DNA from: Wuchereria bancrofti
Taxonomy: Eukaryota > Nematoda > Chromadorea > Rhabditida > Onchocercidae
Length of the DNA stretch: 64,000 nucleotides
Assembly: GCA_005281725.1 (NCBI GenBank)
Contig: SSBO01000009.1
Coordinates: forward strand, 3,422,163-3,486,162
Reading direction: 5' to 3'
Positions 1 to 14,600 of this stretch are shown here, in pieces. The notes beneath the pieces are model-generated. The model had not been told where the DNA came from and ran no database searches. It worked only from the letters and a program-made list of their open reading frames with translations. Position 1 is the first letter of the stretch, and every line of letters begins with the position of its first letter. A program made the translations under genes and the position numbers.

Positions 1-27
1 CAATTTGAAATTTGTGGTACTAACTGA

Positions 28-1306
<1,279 letters not shown>

Positions 1307-3094
1307 AATCAAAAAATTAAATAAATACATTTTTCGTTTCATGTCAACGAGAAAAAAAATGTTATATATAAAGTTTGATTCTAGAAAAAAAAAATAAGAT
1401 CAATGTTTTGTGAACAATAAAAGGATTACAGTTAACTGAGAAAGGTTAGCTCGCAATAGGTACCATTCAATAATGTATGTAATTAACCGTAAGTAGTAAA
1501 TAACATATAACATGCAATCTCAAGCAGTAGCATTTGGAAATTGATTAGTTTTGGAATATGAATGTGTTGACAATTTCATCTCCAACAAATAATGTTCAAA
1601 AAACTTTTTGTGATAAGAAAGATCAGTTGATTAAGTGCATTATATCAGCTAATCGCTACGGATGCAAATGTAATACTAAAGGAAGCAACAGACTGCAGAG
1701 GTTATAATTAGTTTTATTATCATTGTTTTGACAATCAACAAATATCATTGAGTAAATGATAGCAATGACATTCTGTGTATTACTCATTCAGTGGGCTTAA
1801 TTTTACTTCTGTATAACAAAACGATAACGATATCAGCTTATCAGTAAAGACACTTAAAAGTAGGTGAAATAGAATCATTTGTAAGATGCACCTGAATTAA
1901 AAGCATTAATAGCTAATAATTAAAAAATCACTTCTTGATCAAATGATTTTATTGATAAAATTACCTGAGCTGTCATTTATGGACTACCCTCTGAAATTTC
2001 TGTATAGTCCAAAACTGAGACTATTTATCACAGTAAGTAATACTTTATATAGCCTAGTTTACCGCTTAGAATCCTCATCAGATTCATAGTGCAGAACACT
2101 TTGTCCCTGATGCTAATACTGTTATGGCCTAGTAATGTTAGGGTCAGTGATATTGTACGAATCTTTTGTCAACAAAATGAAATAAGCGAATTCAACAGTG
2201 AACACTTTCTCCCTTTTTTTTCATACCTGCGATAATATCATCTCTGCCTTGACCTCTCCCTCTTTTCTTCCAAACTTTGTCCTTCTTTCAGATGCATAAG
2301 TTGCTCGTTGACCTTTGTGAGATAACTCAATTTGCTATTTGTTCAATGAGAAATAAACAGCCCAAACATCTTCCCAGGAAAAGCTTTGACTGCTAATGGA
2401 AGTGTCCATCACCAATTCTCCATAAGTTGCTAGTATAGACCGTTGACAATATGAAACTTTTTTTTGCAAATTTTTGTGGAATTTCTGGTCCGATTCTCTT
2501 TTTGAAGACGGTAATTGGAGGGATTGCGTGAAGGTATGTATACATTACTCTCCCGAATATACCCTAACACTACGGGAATGTTTGTTTTGTCAGGCGCATC
2601 TTGTCTACGACTCTCCTCCACGAGGATCAGCGAAGGCGCGAAGGTCACATGCACAATGATGGTTGTGGGCGGCTAGATGATATGTGGTGATGGACAGATG
2701 GATATAAATTCGTATGTCTCTTCCGGTGATCTGTTGTTTATGATAAGTGGAGGGAAAGTGTCGCACGTCTATACGTCATTCATTTATGTCGCATGATCGA
2801 TCATCACAGTACGCTCCTTGGGTGACATAGCACGATGAGTCATTTACTAGCAAAGGTCAACTGTGCTTCAATCTATTCAAATAGTCCTTGCAGAGCGAAT
2901 GAATGTACGTCAATCAATCATTCAGCAACACACACACAGGATCGATTGAACAGCAGCTGGATCTCGCGTACGTGTAGGTGTGGGCGTACTGAATGTCTGT
3001 CTGTAACACGACACATACATCAGCTAAGCATGTCACCGACAACATATGTCAGGGACATGTAGAGAGCAGACCGATGTGCTGCAAACATAAACAT

Positions 3095-3135
3095 CAGACA
3101 GACAGACAGACGGACAGACACACACACGCACACCC
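3095..3135. repeat. CAGA/CA microsatellite
   Basis: Tandem CAGA units with one CGGA variant run into CA dinucleotides. This is a simple repeat in the spacer upstream of the GW182 gene. Confidence 0.9.
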
Positions 3136-3231
3136 ACTCAAATCGCCTCTGCAGCAGCGGCAGCGGTTGAGACAGAGTGTGCTGATGTCGTAGGCGCTCA
3201 CTATTTACATCTCCTCCACATAATCTCTCAG

Positions 3232-3280
3232 TTGTGCGTGTGTATGTGTGTGTGCGTGTGTGTGTGTGTACGTGTGTGTG
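3232..3280. repeat. TG-rich microsatellite
   Basis: Nearly uninterrupted TG dinucleotides with occasional TGTA and TGCG variants. It lies about 100 bases from the CA-type repeat at 3095-3135, so the two could pair as an imperfect inverted repeat. Confidence 0.9.
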
Positions 3281-5006
3281 ATGACCAGTGCATCGGTGGG
3301 TGACATGTTGGAGTACTTCATTGACCCAATATTGATTATATATCGAGATATATCACGTTACAGTAGTCTTGTCACTGCTCTATTTTCCAGTCTTTTGCTG
3401 TGTTGCATATGATCTGTGTAAAACGTGTAATCATCGTATGTGACGTGTATCATTTGCAATTGAAAGATTATTGCAACCGTGTCCGATCCTCTCATTTTAT
3501 TAGTTTCCATTATTATTTCCCGGTATTTCTTCTCGCTTCATATTTTTTTTCTCTACAAGATTTATTTGATAAGTGATGAAATTATATTTCTCGGTGTTTA
3601 CGATTGCTACTGACTGGTAAAAGGGGAAAATGATTCTCCATTCTTTTCACCCTTCTATTTCACTTCAAATTTAATTCATTACTCTTTACTAGTTATAATT
3701 CGGCATATTACATCAATGTTTTCCTGTTTGTTGATATACAAGTGAATGGAAATGTAAATGTGTTTGGATAATGCTATCATGCTGTTTACATCTCTTATCA
3801 GTGAATTGTTGTAGTGCTAGTTAAACGCTATTTCATTGTCTCGTATACAGATACGTACTATACGTGGTATCCTGTCCTGCGCTCTAACTATAACTGCGGT
3901 TGCAGTAATTTATCAATCTATCTATTGTCAGATCACTGGCCAGTATCGAAGTAAACCATTGTGAAATATATGTGGGAAAAACGTGGGAGAGGCATGAGTT
4001 GAGTCTTTTTCTTTTTCTCAACAAAATTTTAAATCATTTCCAAAAAAATCATTCCATCCATTATTTCACATTCATATGATATGACTCACGTCTCGTAACA
4101 ATCTGTAATTCAAGTTATATCAGACAAGAGAAGTTATGTGTAAGAGATAAGTATTTCTGCACGTAAGGTAAAATGAGGGAAGAAAGCCAAAAGTTAGGAG
4201 AGGAGTTCTGAAATGCAGGAAGAGGTCTCAATCTCAAGTATCGTAACAAGTGAAAATTTGTAGGCGAAAATAGTAAGAACTATGAAGTGTAGTGGGAGTA
4301 ATATCATTAAAATCATGGCAAGGGGATATGTCGCACACTGATGGGCGGAAAAAACTATTGTTAGAATGACTGTATTGGCTGATTTTTGGTTGAGTTTTTT
4401 AGCTCCATACAATTACTTTCACTCCATTTCTTAAGTTTTACATAGTCGACTTTCCTGTCTGTGTTTGCCATTGTCAGTGATTGACTCAACCTATCCAATC
4501 GATAGGTAGTTTTCTTATGTCACTCGTTATTTGACCTGACCTCTTCATTCAGTAGTTTTCCTGCTGTGTCACTTTATGTTGACCATATCGCAGTATTTGG
4601 AAAAGAGAGACCATATCATAATTGCTGTTGCATTCCCCCCAAATTGTAACTCTGCAGATTGTTTTCACAATAATTCATAGAAGAGAAAGAAGGCCAGTTT
4701 TCATGTGTTTTAACTAAAATTTTATTTCTTTTTTTTTGGAATTTGTATTTTCTTCTTACAGATAATTTCTACTCACTGTTTATCCATACAAGTCACATGT
4801 CTCATCGTACTGGTTGCTTCTTAGTATTTTTGCAGTGATTTGAGTGGAAGTAACTTAGGATTGCATCTCTGTGTTTGCACTGATTTTATTCATCTTAGGT
4901 ATTTCGTTTAGGAATTTAGGCGACAGGAACCGTAGTTGAATCCTTGAAACTGCGTTTCCCATTTTATTGTATTGTTACTTATTTGTCAGTAAACTTCGTT
5001 ATTTTT

Positions 5007-5008
5007 AG
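5007..5008 (+). other. Putative SL trans-splice acceptor of the GW182 gene
   Basis: ATTTTTAG at 5001-5008 precedes a run with no ATG until 5082. That fits a trans-splice acceptor with a 73-base 5' UTR. A cis-spliced upstream exon is an equal alternative. Confidence 0.45.
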
Positions 5009-5081
5009 GTTTAATAACAGACAGAATAAAATTGTACACGCACTTCAAGCTAAAACTCTCACCTTTTTGGCAGCTCAACAA

Positions 5082-8000
5082 ATGTGGCCTGGTGGAAGTG
5101 GTAGCAGCATTAGAAATTCGAACGCTCCTGCCGCAATGTCTAGTTCCAGTGGTGCCAATGGTAATTCATCGACTGGTTCTGGTAGTGGTGCTGCTACGGG
5201 ATCTCAGCCATCATTTAGTGGTTAGTGTACATCCATCCTTTTGCCTATGAAATCTGCTCTAATGAGGATTAATGTGTAGAGGGATATTATTATGCTGAAC
5301 TCTGCTTCAGAATTAAATTTTTATTTACTAATCGTTACTACAAATGAATTGGCTTTGTACCTAGAAATATTAGCAGGACTCATGAGTTTAATTATTTTAA
5401 TTGACCGAACTAACGGTGTATTTGGCCGACGGTGTGTTTATTATGAGCTTGATGAGCCAGATACATTGAAAAATTTGTTAATACTTTGTGGTTTATATTT
5501 CGTGACACCACTGTGATGATATGATGAAAACCATATAATTTTTAAATGATTTCTAGGTGTACGGGTAAAGGATCAACATGGAGGCGCAGGGAATCAACAG
5601 CGTTGGCTTGATCATCACCAAACACAGCAATGGAATACACAAAGTGCACAATGGGGACCACATGTCGCGGGTGGTCCAAGTCCAGCCCATCCATGGCCAC
5701 TCGCAGCTGCTGCACAAGTAAGCTTCCGTTCGAACTCAATATTAAAGAACATACTAGTACTGGATTCATGAGCTCCAATTGTTCGAGTGTTAAGGCTTGT
5801 TAATCTAGTGGGTGAAAATTATAGTGCAAGTGTCGAGCTGGTCTTTAAACCATAAATTGTTTTTTGTTAATGTTGATGTTAGCATTGTATATTTGATCTT
5901 GAGCTTTATGTAAATTGCTCATTACAGTGGCCAGGCACAGCGTCACCAAATACAGGGACAGGTGCTTCTACATATGCCGAACACGCAAAGAAAAATATGG
6001 TCGGACGTGGTGGTCAAAGCCAAGTGCAGGGACGATACGACCAACAACAGCAACAGTGGAACCAAGTAAAAGTAGATCAGGTTAGAGAAATAAGAGTAGA
6101 TCAGGTAGAAATAGATAGATTAGAGAAGGAATTGGTAATTTAATTTTTTAGGTCTTTTGTTTCCACTTCAAAAAGTCCGTTGTTGTCTTGAAGGAATACT
6201 GTTATTTCCAGACTTAGTTTTAATAAAGATTCAGAAATCTTTTTTTAGAAGTGGTAGCCAAATTGAGGTACATTCATTTGTTATTACTTGATATTTGTTG
6301 CAGCAAACTCCTTGGGATACGAGTAGTTTGGCAGGCTTTGGCAATATACATGCTACCACTGATGCGAAACTATCAGCAACGGAATGGGGATCAGCCGTAG
6401 CAGCGAATACACGTTGGGCTCCACGTAGGTGTTCCATTTATCACTTTAAATTTCCTTTATTCATTTCCACATTTAAGGTCTATTAAGGTCAAGTATATAA
6501 AATCTTTTCTTTGCAGCCGTTACTCAGTGGCCAGTACATGCCGCAGCTACATCAAGCACTACGGGCCCCGACTGGGCTACGGCTGCAGCAGTTGTAGCTG
6601 CTGCGGCAGTGGCACATCATCGTCACGATGCAGCAACACCGTGGACCAACACTACACTAGCAGCTCATCCAGCAGCTGCAGCACTGCCGCCGCAAGCTTG
6701 GGGCCAAAATCCGACGCTCCAGCAACCATCAGCTTCTGCATTACCAAATCTCAATGACCAGGTTTTCACGACGAGAAATATTTTTTTCAATTTTTTGTTT
6801 AAAAATTGAATTTTGTTAGTGTAGCATGTAATTTTTAAAGCTCGTACTATTTTCTCAAAATTTTTCCTATTCTCCCTTCATTCTATCCAGCTCTTATAAA
6901 TGTGCACCCTAAAAATCATAGGACGCTCATTTCCTGTTGGGTTTGCTTCAGTGGATTGTCTCAAAAGTCTTTCTTTTCAATTGTCTTTCTTTTACAGTAC
7001 GACCCAAATCCTCAAACGCCTGGTCCGTGGGTTGCCCCACAACCGCAGGAAATGAATAACGATATGATGTGGCACGATCCGAATCCAAAACAAAAGAAGG
7101 TGCAACGTGATACTGGTACTGCCATTTGGGGTGACCCAAGTCAACAACCTGTGGTGAGTTTGCAAATTCTTTGCGTTTTACGATTCTTAATATTGAAATT
7201 GTTTCCTGACACATTTCTTTGACGTAAATGTTTGCTTCAGGAAATAAAACGTTGGAAAGATGCTGAAGTGGATGATTATTCCCACATACAAAGTGCAATA
7301 CCGAGCGGCGGTGATTGGAACATCATTGCAGTATCATCAAATGGTAGTACCGTTTGTACGGGCGTCAACGGTGCCGTAATGGGTGGTCCCGGTACAGGAC
7401 ATGCAACGAGTTCGTGCTGTTCAGCAACTGGAACAAATGTTTCAACTCCAACTACAACTGGTAATGGACCGTGGCCAGATGGTAAGAGTTTGCTGCTTGA
7501 ACTTACAGAATTTTTTATTTGCATTTTCGATATCTGAGAAGTTCTCGGATAGCATCTCACTTGCATCGCCTTATTCAGTTTGTACCTTTTTTCCAAATAT
7601 GTGTTTCCATAGGTTCTCATCCAGAGCCTTCCTCATCGGGACACCAAGAACGATGGCAGCAACAGCCCAATGCATGGGGTGATAAGGTTAAAGCTTTATA
7701 TGTTCAATAATTTTCTCAGACTTCACTTATTTTCAATTTTCTTTCGACTGTTTTGAATTTTGTGATTTTCCAGCTTGATATTGTCGATGATCGGTGGTAA
7801 TTACCATCTACCAGATCTGTTAATGATTTGTGACATAAGTTCATTACTGCCATACCTTCCATTACAAATGTCTTGTGACTTTTATGCTTTAATTTCAAAA
7901 GAATTGGTTGTCATTGTTTTGTCGCACCCGATACCCTCGAATTATTGAGGGGGTGAGGAAAAAAAGCATGTCAATTTTTATTTTACAGACTTCGATATTT

Positions 8001-11000
8001 ATTTTTAGGTATCTGGGCCTCCTTCTGTAGGTGGCATTGGAATGCATGGTTTACTGGATAATGCAGTGATTCGACCTGATATTGGAAGTGGTGGTATTGC
8101 AGGAGCAGCACCGTACACTTCTCTTACACAACAGATTGCTGATCGGGTATAATTTAATTCAGTTGCTCCTTGCAAACATTTGCTTGTCACAATTATGCAT
8201 TATTTAAATAATACTGAATAACGCTTTAGCAATAGCATTACTTGATGCTTTCATCTAAAGGAATTCTTGTGATTACTTTCACCCAAAAATGCCTCATTAC
8301 AATCACTTTTCGGACAATTTTTTACAATTGTTCATTTCAAGCTTTTTACAGATCCGTATCGCAGTCAATAAAGGCCTAATAGATGTTTCGATGCTTAATC
8401 GTCCATTGCCGCAGAGTGCCCTGGTTATTTTAAATGCTCTTCTTCAAAAGTTCCCTAAGCTTGAGCAAGCTCAACAGGAATATCAGCAAGTCATGCGTGC
8501 AATGAGTAGTCCAGCACAGAAGGTTGGAGTGTATTTATAAACATTTCTTATTGCAGATGAAATCATTCTATGTATCACGTATTTATCTGGCGAAAGATTA
8601 ACAAACATTCAAGATAAGGCTGCAAGTTCTATGCAATCAAATATGACAATAAAATTTTAGGTTGAATCGGAACGTTTAGCGGTGGAAATAAACGGTTTAC
8701 AGAATGAAATTGTTCAGCTGCGGAATTCAATAAATGAACAATTATTGAAAGGTTGGAAGCTCAATTATAAATCTTTGTGTTTACTTTTTAGTTAAATAAA
8801 TTCCTTCTGTGACCTATTTTAGTTTTTTTCAGTTCGTTCAAATGCTCTAATTAATGGCACTTTAGCACATGCACAGCAGCAAGATGGACAGAGTCGTCTA
8901 CAGCAATGGAAACAAGCGAATGCAACGAATGCGCAAGACTGCAATAGTGAAAAGGTTAGTAATTGTCCGTAAAATCACGAGAATTTTTTTTTTTTTTTTA
9001 ATTCGGATTGCACTTTTAGTACAATTGGTTTGATTATTATGGCTTAGATACCATTTACAACACATTCTATACTTGTTTAGAATTCCATTACAACCAAGGG
9101 TTCACATGGTGATTTTCTTTTGATAGCTTTGTTCTGAAGCCCAATATAGCTTCATATAAATATAGCGGCGTTTCTAGATGTGTGCACCTTCATCAGATCC
9201 GAACGTTTCGGGTCTCATTACTGGCACGCAGTTATTGACAATAGACGGAAAAATTGACTGGAAAGTTGGTAGTCTAGACTGGTCACCACCACCGTCCGGA
9301 ACTGGAGATAAAAGTAAGAAATGAGCTGTATTTTTAATTTATTTTTCGTGTTATAATCTATTCTATTATGATATGTTATTCGATCAGTATTTTAAAAAAT
9401 CACCAAGAAACATTAACAGTTGTAGTCGGTATAGTGTTTTCTTATCTACCAAAGTGATATGATATATATGAACTTATATCCTATGTCTTCATTTGATTGT
9501 CAAACGGACTAGGGAGGATATGCGACGAAATAATATTGGCAGTCTTGATTATTTGCACATATGCATTTGCAGCTGCCGATATCACTGATAAAGATGATCC
9601 AAGCAGTTCCAGTGAGAAGCAACACCAAGGAGCATCGTCATCAACTAATCAGTCTTGTAATGGTACTCCAACACCCCAACAGTGCCAGACACAAGCTCAA
9701 GTGGCTTCAGTTGATGATGGACCACAGGAATTTGTTCCGGGGAAGAAGTGGGAATGGAGAGACCCCAATAAGGTAGAATCGCTTTTTTGCTTCAAATAAT
9801 TTCGCAAAATAAAGTTCTAAAAAAAAAAAACTAGACATTGATGTATTTTCCTACTCTGAAATTGGACCCTTTCATTATTATTTTAACAGCATCTTTAATA
9901 TGTTGTTATTTTCAACGACTTATTTCTGAAATTCCCATGCATTATTTTCAGGTAGCAGAAGACCCGAATGCAACTCCAGGTACATGTAAACCAAATCCAC
10001 TACTTACAACGGGCTCCGCCACTCAGCCTTTCTATTTATATGGTAGTAGTGCTAATAACAGCTCACCACAAGGTAGTGCGACTACTAATTCATCGAGTGC
10101 TGTAACTACAACAGCTAATTATTTAAATGATCTGCAGACTATTAGCAGGGTAAATTATTTTTGCACCATAATTTTATTCACTGTGTATGTTTGTTCTTAA
10201 TATGTTATGTTTCCATATAGAGTCCATAATTCTGTTATCCGGCAGTAATAGAATTAGCGAGAGAAATCCAATGACTCGATTAAAACATATCTGACAGTAT
10301 AACGTAATTAAGATCTGGATCTATCTTTTATTTCACGGTTTTCTTCAGCCAACTTTGAATCTTTTTCAATATATCTTCTTGATAATTTTAAATTGTTCCA
10401 AGTTTCAAGCAGCATTCTTCGTTTGTGCTGTTTTTATTTTGCTAATTAACTATTTCTTTTAGAGTCCAAGTGCTGGTTACTTAGGATGGAACAGTGGTAC
10501 TGCCAACCCAGCTGCTTTTGCTACTAGTGACATGTGGCCCACAGTGACTACAGGCACCACTGCTGTTCGACAGTCTCGTATTGCATCTGGGCCAACAGGA
10601 ATCGGGCCATTTGGACATGCAGCAGTACGTGGTGGACAAGTAGGTAACTCTGGACTAAGTGTAGGGCCTTATCAGCGTTCCAATTTAAGCCCGTTTGGTC
10701 TCCAACAACCGCAGCAGCATCAATGGGTTTTCGTGCAGTTACATGGAGCGGTAAGCTAATTGTTTATGGATATGTATCCGTTTAATTAATGCATAGCAAT
10801 GCAGTGTTTTGTGATGTTTTCGTAATTCCTCATTTTTATCATCAAAAGTCTCTTCCGGATATATATCGCTATTCATATCCAGATCTAGATTGCTTACTTA
10901 TTCATCGGTCCCTAATTTTCAGAACGAGAAACAAGTACAGATGTTATGCCAGAAAGTGGGCCAAGTAGTGCATGCATTTTGTCCACATGGTGCACCATTT

Positions 11001-11618
11001 CTGTGTGTTAAATTCATGGAACCTGCTGAGGAGATTATTCGACGGATGAAAACAGAAGCACCATTTTGTAAATAATTTATCATTTTCTTTGTTGAAATAA
11101 TTCGTTTTGAAATTCTGTCGTTAACTACGTTAGAAGCTTTAAATCTCGGTATAGATTTTTTCCTTTTTAAGAAACAAATTGATCAAGAATATCCATTTAC
11201 TTATTTAGTCATTAAGTTATTAAATTGATTTAGCACAAAAAACTACTTGGCCTTTCTTGCTAAGTTTTACTCTGAACTTAAAAGCTTAACTGCGATATCC
11301 CTTAATCCCTAATGTTTATTTGTTTAGTTTGAATCATCCAGTAAGGCTCTTAATCGTGTTTACTTGAGAAAGAAAAGCTTTACAGTGCAAGTAAAAACTG
11401 TGACAGAATCGGAAATGGATCGATTACTAAAACCACGGACTGCACTGTCATATGGTGGGCCTTTGGGAGCGACTGGAACGACAACGGAACAATGGATGTT
11501 CAGTACCGGTACGGTTGCAACATTACTACCCAACTGTGCTTCTAATAATGATGCACTATCACAGCAACCCCCTTTTCATGCAGCTGATACAGCTAGTGAT
11601 CTTTCACGACCCTTTTGA
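5082..11618 (+). CDS. GW182/TNRC6 family protein (AIN-1-like miRISC scaffold)
   Basis: This is the scaffold that bridges Argonaute to PABP and deadenylase complexes in cytoplasmic miRNA silencing. Exons are 5082-5220, 5557-5717, 5928-6080, 6304-6424, 6517-6761, 6998-7153, 7241-7481, 7613-7686, 8009-8146, 8352-8522, 8661-8751, 8833-8954, 9178-9313, 9573-9772, 9952-10149, 10463-10750, 10923-11006 and 11328-11618. All phases agree and give about 1002 residues. The N-terminal 480 residues are rich in W, G, Q, N, S and T, with many isolated Trp (GDPS, WKD and WGDK contexts), like Argonaute-binding W motifs. Residues about 477-533 match the conserved Q-rich middle region (LNRPLP, LNALLQK). PQEFVPGKKW with DPNATPG about residues 700-726 is PAM2-like. 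WVFVQLHGA to KSFTVQVK (about 868-930) is RRM-like. The start is the first ATG after the 5008 acceptor. The donor of the penultimate exon is ambiguous: 11007 keeps frame, while 11068 is a better consensus but breaks it. Confidence 0.9.
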
Positions 11619-14600
11619 TATGACGAAAGGTGATATCTTTCGTTGCTACGACATACTACGGTAAGAGTTTCGTGAAGTTAATGTGTTGTTCTAGTGGGTT
11701 GCGATACCCACTTAGAACGATATTCTTAGTTTTGTACTTTTTTGTGTTTTTGAGATTTATTTGCTTGTTGATTTGATTACCGCTCTGTGTGCTATTTGTA
11801 TGGAGTCCTGCAGTGTGAGATTTTAACGTAATGTGCCACTGATTTACGATAGTTGCGTTCTTTACAAAGAGTACATGAAACGAATGTTTGGAAATATGTG
11901 ATCCATGCATTTTTGTATCAGATCTTCGCTCTCATGTCCATGTGTAGTCAATTTATAATTCTCTAAAATAGCACGCTAACAAATTTTAATTTTGTAAAAT
12001 CTTTTTAAGGCACAGTTACTGATCTGTTGTAAAATACGTTTATTTATTGTATTTGTTGTGCAGTAATACACTCAACCATTCTTCTGTTGTCATTATAGAA
12101 GAATGGATTAATGGTCTCCCACTCAATAATGAACACGAAATATATGTGAGTTGCTGAATTTAGTGTAAAAATGCTATGTGCTACAGTGTATTTCCGCACT
12201 TATAATACTCTCATTATCTTTATTCTCTTCCATCTATTCAGCTTTCTGCGAACAAAAGTCTTTGTGTCCAGGAATGTTTCCCATACTCGTTTTCCCGGAA
12301 TATGTACAGATAATGTATTACTGTTATGATTCGTCTGCTTGTCTATCCATTTTTTTCTTTTTATCCTAATCTTTTACAATTCCATTGATTTGATTTTGTA
12401 TTCTTCATGACCCTATGCTACCTTCTGCTTTATTTTTTATTGATGTGAATTTTGAATTCAGTTTATAATGTAATATAAATTATGCCAGCAATATTGGTAT
12501 ATTTCAGTCTCTTGAAATATACGTGTAAATGAGAACAGGAAAAAAACAGGAATAAATTGAAGGACGGGAAATCGAAATGTCTCATATGTGTAGAGCAATA
12601 AAAATAAGACTGAGATTATGATCATCACTGAGATTGAAGTAGAATTTTGAAAGAACTGGTCTAGTGTCATTTAACTATGACATTGAAGTGGTCGAAGTGA
12701 TTTTGGTTATGCAGAAGATTTTGTTGATTGTATTGTTAACTTTTATCCATGCAGAACTTTTGTTTGTTGGCGCGTGCAAGGAAACCTTGATATAGTCTCT
12801 CTGATATTCTACTTTGTAAATAGAAGGAGCGCCTTGTTCTCCATAGAGAAGTGGCAAATTCATTCTACTATTTCTCGTTGGCATAGTATGGCTTTGGCAT
12901 CCTTGTTTGATCATTTTTTAAATTTAATATCACATTCTCTATCCAGTACTTTGTAATTTTTGTCAATTGGTCAAGATTTAAGAATTACCCACTGTTTTCT
13001 TGACTTACAGTTGTTCCATATCTGCATACGTAAAATTTTCCTCCCAATGCAATGAAATGTATGCTTTGATATCATCCTCGAATATCTGTGATTTAGTTGT
13101 TTAACGATATTTTATAATCGTCCATATCAGTCTTAATTTGGGGAAGTTTCCAAAGAACAAGCTAAAATCTTAATTGATAAAGATTCCTGTTGCAGTGGAG
13201 AATGCTTTGTTAGTTCTCGATATTAAGGAAATTGTTTAATACAACTGCACATGGTAGTGTGGTGATTCAGGAAATGATATATCTAGAAAGGTTATGTTGT
13301 TTAAAGAAGTTTTTTTTTTTTAAGATTAATTTGCTATTCCCAAGCACCGAGCAAGTGACCGTGTATCCATCTTGTATTTATTTATATGGTGTTCTAGCTA
13401 GTTATCTTCTAATTCATCTTGAAATCATGATCTATGCGGTACAATTTAAAAACGCTCCTGAGATGGGTTACGATTTCTGTTTCATCACGCATGTGTTTCA
13501 TGATGCCTTACAATACAGAAGATGATGCAGAAGGTATGACTTAGTCGTATCAATAGCTAACTGGAATTTTGCAATTTTATGGTGGGTTTAATCGATTGAA
13601 ATTAAATCACTAGTGTCACCGGTGTTGTCTAGAAGGAAAAAGTTGTGTCTAAAGGATTTTTGTATTGGGAATGAAAACTAGATGGCTTACTTAATTTTTT
13701 ATTGGATAAAATCCATAATGTGGAATTTCGTTGTTAACTTAAACTGTTTGTTTTGGTGCTGTCATAAAGCTCTATTCTTGTGATATTCCCATATCAAAAT
13801 CAATTCTTCAATTCATACTTAGTGGTCTGGTAGGAAAATTGCAACATTTTTTTTGCTTTACTTTCTCAAGAGGGACTTATTCATGTTGTGGTACTTCCAT
13901 TTCTGTGTTTTATTAAAGATTTTTGAAATTCCTGGTCAGGTGTGTTTGTTCGTTCTGTTGTGTTCTTATCTACTGCAGTATAGATTTCTCGTTTTTCTTT
14001 GTGTGGGACCTGTTCGTTTTCATTTCTCCATGTTGTTGAAGTTTATTTTCTCGACAATTTTTCGCCATTTGTATCCATTTATTTTTATTTCTGTTGTACA
14101 GATTCCTTTTTAGTCGTGTTACACTACCGTTATTGCATATAGTCAGTATAAAATTATGCTGTCTATTTTAATCACCAAATAATCGATTTTGGTCATCACT
14201 TGTATGAAATCTAGTTATAAAGTGGTTATTTTCTTTTTTTGATTAAAATCACTGCTTTCCTTCAGAATTTGTTATGGAATTTATTTGCCGAATGTATTGT
14301 GTTACCTTTTTGTCACTTTCATTTTTGTCAAATTCTTGCCTTCATTTTGTTTTCGATAGTTTATGTTATGTCATGCATTTAAACCGTCCAAGAATCCTAA
14401 ATTTTCCTCATTTGAAATTTTGGCATGTTTTTCAAGTTTTGGCATGATCCATCGTCCACACATTTCATCTGTACATAATACACAATGGTTAATTGAATGT
14501 CGCATTTTCTGATCTGTACTTATTCCATATCAGAATCGAGAATTGGACCGAACGAAATCAGATATTCAGTGCCAGATGATAGTATATCTTGAATCAAATT

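Larger units (their letters stand above)
1307..5008. other. Intergenic region upstream of the GW182 gene
   Basis: No coding exon is recognisable here. The stretch 2500-3300 is less AT-rich than its surroundings and contains CA/CAGA and TG microsatellites. Short open frames in it, such as the one around 2474-2659, show no conserved motif. The region may hold the promoter or non-coding 5' exons of the downstream gene. Confidence 0.5.

Noticed and set aside
2474..2659. Open frame beginning near MWNFWSDSLF upstream of the GW182 gene
   Set aside because: No ATG context, splice signal or conserved motif. It lies in low-complexity spacer DNA with an equally long frame on the other strand.
3095..3135. 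Regular repeats that might suggest a CRISPR or satellite array
   Set aside because: This is a plain CAGA/CA microsatellite with no unique spacers, in a eukaryotic spacer.
6948..7620. Minus-strand open frames of 114-116 codons
   Set aside because: They are antisense to GW182 exons 6998-7153, 7241-7481 and 7613-7686 and arise from those exons' codon bias. No minus-strand splice or domain evidence was seen.
13853..14113. Hydrophobic 86-codon open frame that resembles a membrane protein
   Set aside because: The + strand is T-rich here, so Phe/Leu/Val codons arise by composition. No homologous motif, splice sites or start context was seen.
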